Positions 58,949-64,000 of a DNA stretch of 64,000 bases are shown here, piece by piece. The stretch is taken from contig OZ241901.1 of the NCBI GenBank assembly GCA_965202895.1, positions 2,356,001 through 2,420,000 of the forward strand, given 5' to 3'. Source of the DNA: JAJDXW01 sp965202895 (GTDB taxonomy: Bacteria; Pseudomonadota; Gammaproteobacteria; HK1). The translations under genes and the position numbers were made by a program. Under the pieces are notes generated by a model that did no database searches, had not been told where the DNA came from, and saw only the letters and a list, made by a program, of their open reading frames with translations. Positions within the stretch are counted from its first letter, which is position 1. Every line of letters starts with the position of its first letter.

Positions 58949-60803
58949 CGATCCCCAGTTCTGCCAACTCACACATGGCTAGGGGAAAATCCTGATCCAC
59001 AACGTCGGCCATTCGTTTTGCCTTCTCCTTCAAATTTTTGAGTATCTCATACTCGAACGTATCCGAGTATTGTAAAAATCTGTAATATGACACCTTGTCT
59101 TCGGAGCCACCAACCCGATGGATACGATCCAGTGATTGCAGGTACTCCGCGCAGTTGTACGAGAGGTCGTAGTAGATCGCATTTGAGCATGTCTTATGCA
59201 GTGATACCGATTCAGCGCATGCGGCCGGATTTGCAATTAAGATATTCATGTTCGAATCATCATCCTTAAATGTTTCGATGATCTTCTCACGGCTTTCGTC
59301 GTCCATACCATCTTCTGTAGGCGTCCCGCCAAACACAACCCGGCTTTCCATGTTCGCTCTGTCGCACTCCATTTTGATCTTGTGCAGCGTCCCAACGAAG
59401 TTTGCCCATACCACCACCTTCTCGTGCTGGCCGTACAGTTTTCCGATCTCCTCGAGCAGCCTTTGCATCTTCGCTGGGGTCTCAAGCCGATCGTAGTTTC
59501 GGATCTTTTCGCTAAGCTGCTGTTCCTCTGGTGTGATCAGGTTCTCGCTATAGTCTCTGACCGCCGTCATGAGTAGCGCTGGGTAGGATGTTGCTTGGCG
59601 ACGACGAATTTGCCGACCCTTCCTCAGTCCGATAATCGTGTCCAAATCCAAGTCACCTGCCTTCTCCTCCAACTCCCCTATTCGCTTCTCGATGCAGTCG
59701 TATAGCTCTCGCTCAACGGGATTCATGTTTACTTGTATCGGTGGTACGAATACCGGGTCCGAGAGATTGAGATCACTCTTTCGTACACGGAAATACAAGC
59801 CATCAATTTTCGGCTCCAACAATGTTCTCGCTACTTGGTGCTCACCCGAATTCGACGCGATTCTAACCCTCCGCTTCACGCTTGGGCTGAAGAGTCCGCT
59901 ATCCGGATACAATACTTCAAATTGGTTAATTCCATCAGCGTAACTCTTGGGAAATGGCGTCCCCGTTAGAATGCACCGTCTCCGTGCATATCTGCTTGTC
60001 TCAGCCACCGCACTGGCCCACACACCTTCTTCTTGTTTCATGTAGTGAGCTTCGTCGATTACAAAGAACGCTTGATTCGTGCGACCTTGCAGCAGATGCT
60101 GTACTCTCTCCTTATCTCTCGACAAGGTTTGGTAGGTCGTCAGATACAACTCTGCCTCCGTCCCCATTTCGGGGTAATATTTTCGGTGTCGCTCACCTAT
60201 ATCTCCGCCTGCCAGTATCTCGAATCTTGGGGGTCGCCCCAAGGTTAATTCAAATTCCGTTTGCCAAGGCATGAAACATGACCGAGGCCCAACTACAAAT
60301 AACGAAGTAACGATGCCATTTAATCGTTGATATTCATATGCCGCCAGAACCACTGCGGTCTTACCCGCTCCAGGCACAGAGAAGTTTGCGCTGTCTCCCA
60401 GGCAGATTAAATGAAGAGCAGCCTTTATCTGGTGAGGCAACAGCCGCCTTTTCAATCCACCGATCAGAAAATCCCGAAATTCTTTCGTTTCTGAGTGATC
60501 GAAGTTTGCCTCCTTTATCCGAAGTCCTAGCTTCATGTTTTCTTCCAATTGATTGCGAGCGTCCTCCCTGCGCCTGATGACCTCCCTCGCTGCATCGTCA
60601 AGTTCTACCTGTACCCCAGCGTCCACTAGCAAAGCCAACGAGTGCACGACTAAGTCTCCTCGTTCGACAGACTTGGCCTCGAGTCCACTTTCGAATCGTG
60701 AAAATCCTCTCAATCTGAGAGTGGTCTTCACCGCCAGTGGAATCTTTCCTTCTTTATCGATTATACGGATGCCGTTCCGCATAGATTTCAAGCTTACAAT
60801 CAT
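58926..60803 (-). CDS. SNF2-type DEAD/DEAH helicase
   Basis: A 625-residue superfamily 2 translocase. Walker A is ANFSVPGAGKTAVV (140-152), motif II FFVIDEAHYMKQEEG (Asp-Glu-Ala-His at 250-253), motif III ILTGTPFPKSY, and the second RecA half has VVVWANFVGTLHKIK, NILIANPAACAESVSLHKTCSNAIYYDL and SLDRIHRVGG, which is the SNF2-type motif VI. It would move along DNA for the nuclease subunit. The first 100 residues are an unrecognised N-terminal part. Its ATG overlaps the ParB-like stop (ATGA). Confidence 0.9.
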   Translation of the reverse strand: MIVSLKSMRNGIRIIDKEGKIPLAVKTTLRLRGFSRFESGLEAKSVERGDLVVHSLALLVDAGVQVELDDAAREVIRRREDARNQLEENMKLGLRIKEANFDHSETKEFRDFLIGGLKRRLLPHQIKAALHLICLGDSANFSVPGAGKTAVVLAAYEYQRLNGIVTSLFVVGPRSCFMPWQTEFELTLGRPPRFEILAGGDIGERHRKYYPEMGTEAELYLTTYQTLSRDKERVQHLLQGRTNQAFFVIDEAHYMKQEEGVWASAVAETSRYARRRCILTGTPFPKSYADGINQFEVLYPDSGLFSPSVKRRVRIASNSGEHQVARTLLEPKIDGLYFRVRKSDLNLSDPVFVPPIQVNMNPVERELYDCIEKRIGELEEKAGDLDLDTIIGLRKGRQIRRRQATSYPALLMTAVRDYSENLITPEEQQLSEKIRNYDRLETPAKMQRLLEEIGKLYGQHEKVVVWANFVGTLHKIKMECDRANMESRVVFGGTPTEDGMDDESREKIIETFKDDDSNMNILIANPAACAESVSLHKTCSNAIYYDLSYNCAEYLQSLDRIHRVGGSEDKVSYYRFLQYSDTFEYEILKNLKEKAKRMADVVDQDFPLAMCELAELGIDEDGFID

Positions 60804-62206
60804 TTTTTGCCTTCCGATTTCAACATTCCTACTTTCTCTGCCGATCTTACCCTATTGTATATCTCTTTATTCAGTTCTTCACTTCTTGCCTTGATCTTGT
60901 TACCTAGCCTCAATGCGTCTCGAAGGTTTTCAACGACTATGTTATCAACGATCATGTTTTCATGGCAGAGCTTCTTCAACGCATCTGTGAGAAGGGTGAT
61001 TGGAGCGTTTTTCTCGCTCCTCAATTCGCTCGCCTCCCGGGCTTTGATGAGACTCCGAGTTACTTCCGTCCTGTACTTGTTCCTCCACTTCTCATCTATG
61101 GCATTCTGTGGAAGTAGTTCTCCATTTTCGTCTATAATTTCCTCTTGCGAAAACGCATGTTTGACATTTCTATTGATATCCAGAAGATATTTCTTTCCAT
61201 ATTCCGTGTACTTCGGTAACGCTCGCATTATGTCGTGCAATTTCCCAAAATTCGGGATGTCACGCATCCGGATCGTTGCATATGCCGCTTGCATGATTTC
61301 ACCAACTTCAGTCTCATCGATCCCCATTTTTCGAAGATCTCCTTCCTTCTTTGCCCGTGTCCAAAATCCCTGCGACAGATCCAGGAAAGCTTGCCATCGT
61401 CCTTCCGGATCGCCCAGTCCTTTTGATACTGCCGAGTATTCTCCAGGCCTCCCTATTGCTTCCAAGTACTCTTCCACACAATCGAGCGGTTCCAGCATTT
61501 CTTTCCTTTTCTTCCTAACGGCTTGGCTAAATTCTCGTTTCTCCATGAGTTTAAACTGAGGATCGTCTCGCATCTGTTGTTCCAGCGTATAGCCACTTGC
61601 CTCCTTATCCCTAATGGAAAGTGCGGCATCGAACCCATAGTATTCTGCCTTGCCCTCCGTCTGTAGTTGGTATCTATTCTCGATCTGCTCGATTTCCTTG
61701 AGTGTCGGAGGTCCGCCTTCATCATGTTCACCAGGCAAAATGACGACTTTCATCGTCTTAAAGCTGTCCTCTGCCGGGAATTCCTCACTCAACTCGCCAA
61801 GAGCTACTTTTCTCCTGTTTCCATTTATTAGGAATCCATCGGCTGTAATGATTCCGGGTTCTCGTTGTCCGTCGGCGCGAAGTAGCTGCTTGAGTTCGTC
61901 TGTTTTTTCCGGATCCTTTTCTCGCAAGAATTTTTGCAGTATTGCCTGTGCCTCGCTGTCTGCGTGTTCTAGTAGACCAATTTTCCGTTCATGCGTTTTC
62001 ACCGATGAACTGATGCGTCCGTTTTCCTTCCGGAATCTCAGCAGATCGATTGGAACCTTGTAAACTATTTCCTCTCTGTTGTCAGCAATACCGTTTCGAA
62101 AGTCGATCCGTGTACTCTCTGCCGGCGAGGCCTCCACCTTTTTCTTCTCAATTTCGTCCGCGAAATCAGAGATGATCTCACGGGTCTTTTCTTGTGTTAT
62201 TGGCAT
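60800..62206 (-). CDS. ParB-like protein, first gene of the AT-rich defence operon
   Basis: A 468-residue protein with a ParB/Srx-type fold: VPIDLLRFRKENGRI, then QREPGIITADGFLINGNRRKVALGEL (about 114-140), the DG...NGNRR signature that in relatives binds or hydrolyses nucleotides. No ParA gene accompanies it, so partition is unlikely. The rest is charged and helical. It starts the operon of helicase, DUF3883 protein and methyltransferase. A perfect 17 bp palindrome lies 37 bases upstream of its start and may be its own binding site. Confidence 0.75.
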   Translation of the reverse strand: MPITQEKTREIISDFADEIEKKKVEASPAESTRIDFRNGIADNREEIVYKVPIDLLRFRKENGRISSSVKTHERKIGLLEHADSEAQAILQKFLREKDPEKTDELKQLLRADGQREPGIITADGFLINGNRRKVALGELSEEFPAEDSFKTMKVVILPGEHDEGGPPTLKEIEQIENRYQLQTEGKAEYYGFDAALSIRDKEASGYTLEQQMRDDPQFKLMEKREFSQAVRKKRKEMLEPLDCVEEYLEAIGRPGEYSAVSKGLGDPEGRWQAFLDLSQGFWTRAKKEGDLRKMGIDETEVGEIMQAAYATIRMRDIPNFGKLHDIMRALPKYTEYGKKYLLDINRNVKHAFSQEEIIDENGELLPQNAIDEKWRNKYRTEVTRSLIKAREASELRSEKNAPITLLTDALKKLCHENMIVDNIVVENLRDALRLGNKIKARSEELNKEIYNRVRSAEKVGMLKSEGKK

Positions 62207-62319
62207 TGTTGTTCTTTACCCGCCCTATGACCCTTTTTATCTGCAATAGCAGCTATTGCGAGACTGCGGCCGCGATCCTATCCCGATCGCCTGCTGTGAT
62301 CAAGCGAAGGGCCAGTGGC
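62207..62319. other. upstream region of the ParB-like operon
   Basis: It should hold the leftward promoter. A GCAATAGCAGCTATTGC palindrome is at 62243-62259. Around 62290 the sequence returns to GC-rich DNA, so the island border lies near here. Confidence 0.4.
62243..62259. promoter_or_regulatory. 17 bp perfect palindrome, probable operator
   Basis: GCAATAGCAGCTATTGC consists of two 8-base arms (GCAATAGC/GCTATTGC) around a single A. It begins 37 bases upstream of the ParB-like gene, where an operator for autoregulation would be expected. Which protein binds is not known; the ParB-like protein is one candidate. Confidence 0.5.
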
Positions 62320-62421
62320 TGTCAGGGGCAAATAGTCTGTCCGGTGTAGCAGCGCGTGATCTGTCCGTTCAGATGGGTGCCGAGGAGGTCCCTCATGACC
62401 CGGACGCAAGTGCTACAGGAG
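62320..62421 (+). mobile_element. 102 bp stump of the IS1202-like element (left end only)
   Basis: From TGTCAGGGGCAAATAGTC to the codons for MTRTQVLQE this is about 90 percent identical to the left end of the intact copy at 47207. Similarity stops after CTACAGGAG, nine codons into the transposase; the rest is gone. A deletion or incomplete transposition must have occurred right at the border of the AT-rich operon. Confidence 0.88.
62395..62421 (+). pseudogene. transposase start fragment
   Basis: Nine codons (MTRTQVLQE) remain of the transposase gene of the IS1202-like element, then the frame passes into unrelated sequence. It cannot give a working protein. Confidence 0.85.
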
Positions 62422-62662
62422 CTTCTTCGACTGGCTTCCGTGGGCCGCCCGGGTCCCGCGCTCGCGATGCGAAGCGCGGTGCGCCGGAAGCCCAGGCCGA
62501 AGGAGGAGGCACGTGGGACCGTCCCTCGTCGGGCTCGCGACGAATCGTTTCGGGCACTGGCGTCGGCGTTCCTCGTGATCCCCCAGCCCACCGGCCCGTC
62601 TCCCAATTCGATGTAGGCCGAGGCGCGGACATGGTCGGGTGGAAGAGCGGAAGGGGTGCGCC
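62422..62662. other. 241 bp of unassigned sequence between the IS stump and the sugar ABC ATPase
   Basis: GC-rich and without a supported gene. On the minus strand a frame reads VRASAYIELGDGPVGWGIT, which looks protein-like, but I cannot name it; it may be a remnant of a gene cut by the insertions. Confidence 0.35.
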
Positions 62663-63748
62663 TCAGTCGAGGCGGGCGCCGCTCCCGGGGTCGAACAGGT
62701 GGCACCAGTCGCGGTCGAAGTCGAATGCCACCGGGTCGCCGGAAGCGAGCGGGGAATCGGGATCGACCTTGGCGACGATCGGCGTGCTCCCGCCGAATTC
62801 GAAGAAGACGAGGGTCTCGTCCCCGAGGGGCTCGGTCAGGGTGACGCGGCCGGCTCCGTCATCGCTCGGCGCGAGCCGCACGTGCTCGGCCCGCACCCCG
62901 AGGGTCGCGGCGCGCCCCGCCACCCCGGCGGGCGTCGAAGCGGAGAGCGGCTGGACGACCCGCGTCGAACGAAATTCGAGGCCGTCTCCTCCCGCCCCTG
63001 CCCCCGCCACGACCTCGCCTTCGAGGAAGTTCATCGTCGGAACCCCGAAGAACCCCGCGACGAACCGGCTCGCCGGGCGCCGGTAGATCTCGAGCGGCGC
63101 CCCCACCTGCTCGATCCGTCCGCCCTCCATCACCACGATCCGGTCCGCCATGGTCATCGCCTCGGCCTGATCGTGGGTGACGTAGACGAACGTCGCCCGC
63201 AGCCGGTGGTGGAGGTGCTTGAGCTCCGTGCGCATGTCGAGGCGCAGCTTGGCGTCGAGGCTCGAGAGCGGTTCGTCCATGAGGAACACCGAGGGGTCGT
63301 TGACGATGGTGCGGGCGAGGGCGACCCGTTGCGCCTCGCCCCCCGAACATTCGCTCGGGCGCTTGTCGAGCAGCGCGCCGATGTGCATTGCATCCGCCGC
63401 CGCCCTCACCCGCCGCTCGACCTCGGCATCCCCGGCCCTCTTCACCCGGAGCCCGAACGCGATGTTCTCGAACACCGTCATGTGCGGGAACAGCGCGAGG
63501 TCCTGGAACACCATGCCGAGGCCGCGTTCCCCCGGCTCCAGGTCGTTCACCACCCGGCCGCCGATGGCGACCTCGCCCGAGGTGGGCGTCTCGAGGCCCG
63601 AGATCATGTTGAGGGTCGTCGTCTTGCCGCAGCCGGACGGCCCCACCATGATGAGGAACTCGCCGTCTTCGATCCGGAGGTCGACCCCGGCCACCGCAAC
63701 CGCGGCCCCGAAGTGCTTCACGAGATCGCGCAGGACTATCTCCGCCAC
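62663..63748 (-). CDS. sugar ABC transporter ATP-binding protein, UgpC/MalK-like
   Basis: A 361-residue ATPase of the carbohydrate-uptake transporter-1 class. Walker A GPSGCGKTTTLNM, Q-loop GMVFQDLALFPHMTVFENIAFGLRV, signature SECSGGEAQRVALARTI, Walker B VFLMDEPLSSLDAKLR and switch His FVYVTHDQAEAMTMADR are intact. The C-terminal third is the TOBE/OB-fold regulatory part (TLGVRAEHVRLA). The permease gene before it, seen only as its tail at the right edge, ends 160 bases upstream on the same strand. It would power uptake of a sugar or glycerol phosphate. Confidence 0.95.
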   Translation of the reverse strand: MAEIVLRDLVKHFGAAVAVAGVDLRIEDGEFLIMVGPSGCGKTTTLNMISGLETPTSGEVAIGGRVVNDLEPGERGLGMVFQDLALFPHMTVFENIAFGLRVKRAGDAEVERRVRAAADAMHIGALLDKRPSECSGGEAQRVALARTIVNDPSVFLMDEPLSSLDAKLRLDMRTELKHLHHRLRATFVYVTHDQAEAMTMADRIVVMEGGRIEQVGAPLEIYRRPASRFVAGFFGVPTMNFLEGEVVAGAGAGGDGLEFRSTRVVQPLSASTPAGVAGRAATLGVRAEHVRLAPSDDGAGRVTLTEPLGDETLVFFEFGGSTPIVAKVDPDSPLASGDPVAFDFDRDWCHLFDPGSGARLD

Positions 63749-63908
63749 ATCGTCTCTCCGGCGGCGCGCCGACCCCCGCGCGGTCCGGGCCGCCGCGTCC
63801 GCGCCACCGCGCCGCCGTACCTCGAGGGCCGCGAACCGTCCTCCGGGAAGCGCGAGGCGGCCGTCGGCCGGCCCGGACCGCGGGGATGCCGGTGTGCCTC
63901 CTCCGTTC

Positions 63909-64000
63909 TCACCTTCGGATCGTCCCGAAGCTGAAGCCCTTGATGAGGTGCTTCTGGATCAGCACCCCGAGGATGACGACGGGAATGGTGATCACCGTCC
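63909..64000 (-). CDS. sugar ABC permease, C-terminal end (partial)
   Basis: The last 30 codons of a permease of the MalG/UgpE type enter from the right edge: VITIPVVILGVLIQKHLIKG then FSFGTIRR and stop. The pattern of a hydrophobic last segment followed by an LIKGFSFGTI-type end is normal for this family, which has 'QK(Y/H)L..G...GA.KG' there. It is transcribed towards the UgpC-like ATPase, so both are one operon. Confidence 0.8.
   Translation of the reverse strand, partial: TVITIPVVILGVLIQKHLIKGFSFGTIRR

Noticed and set aside
60800..62206. Plasmid partition protein ParB
   Set aside because: No ParA gene is nearby, and the gene is coupled to a helicase and a restriction-like set.
1..64000. 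tRNA and rRNA genes
   Set aside because: I looked through the gaps for rRNA-like and cloverleaf-like sequence and saw none; a computed search could still find a short RNA.

Overview
The window is chromosomal DNA from a very GC-rich bacterium, most likely a proteobacterium. It carries a TRAP solute-binding protein, Liv-type and sugar ABC transporters, flavin-dependent luciferase-like oxidoreductases, a phytanoyl-CoA dioxygenase-like protein and many dispersed GC-rich palindromic repeats. I saw no rRNA, tRNA or CRISPR, so the lineage stays open. The native background is ordinary catabolic and transport metabolism (1-15.8 kb, 37-46 kb, 50.2-57 kb, 62.7-64 kb). Into it have been set several foreign blocks that stand out by lower GC content and tightly overlapping genes.

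Layout. 1-15.8 kb: TRAP solute receptor (cut by the left edge), two hotdog thioesterases, a nitroreductase, a DUF1223 protein, a glutathione transferase, a luciferase-like oxidoreductase, DNA polymerase IV, a PhyH-like dioxygenase, a sulfatase-modifying-factor-like protein, an enolase-superfamily enzyme, an M20 peptidase and a gamma-glutamyltransferase-like enzyme. 16.1-31.0 kb: an eleven-gene defence or DNA-modification operon related to DNA phosphorothioation (Dnd) systems. It has a DndC-like sulfurtransferase, a DndA/IscS-like desulfurase, a GHKL ATPase, two unknown proteins, a sigma-region-4-like DNA-binding protein, a PLD-helicase fusion, a small protein, a DndD-like SMC ATPase, another unknown and a phosphorothioation-associated putative methyltransferase. 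31.4-36.7 kb: an AAA ATPase, then a convergent pair coding for a TrlF-like PHP-ATPase and an AlbA_2/Schlafen-domain protein. 37-46 kb: AMP-dependent acyl-CoA ligase, alpha/beta hydrolase, luciferase-like oxidoreductase and a Liv-type ABC transporter.

The Liv operon is split: between livG (ends 45958) and livF (starts 50236) lie a RES/Xre-type toxin-antitoxin pair, an IS1202/ISNCY-like element with an 18-19 bp direct repeat, and an IS3-family element with a 3 bp direct repeat. 51.4-55.4 kb: a sugar/polyol ABC transporter with a xylitol-dehydrogenase-like enzyme. 55.9-56.9 kb: a Uma2-type nuclease. 57.0-62.2 kb: a strikingly AT-rich four-gene operon (ParB-like protein, SNF2-type helicase, DUF3883 protein, Dam-like adenine methyltransferase). 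It looks like a restriction-modification or defence system and has a perfect 17 bp palindrome in front of its first gene. Right beside it lies a 102 bp stump of the same IS1202-like element. 62.7-64 kb: a sugar ABC ATPase and the tail of its permease.

Throughout the native DNA there is a family of 170-310 bp non-coding elements ending in TTCACGCTG/CAGCGTGAA, a separate 265 bp element with 16 bp perfect inverted ends, and two further short repeat families. The best candidates for an undescribed system are the Dnd-like operon, which combines a modification arm with unusual partners and lacks any recognisable DndB, DndE or DndFGH, and the AT-rich ParB/SNF2/DUF3883/Dam operon.
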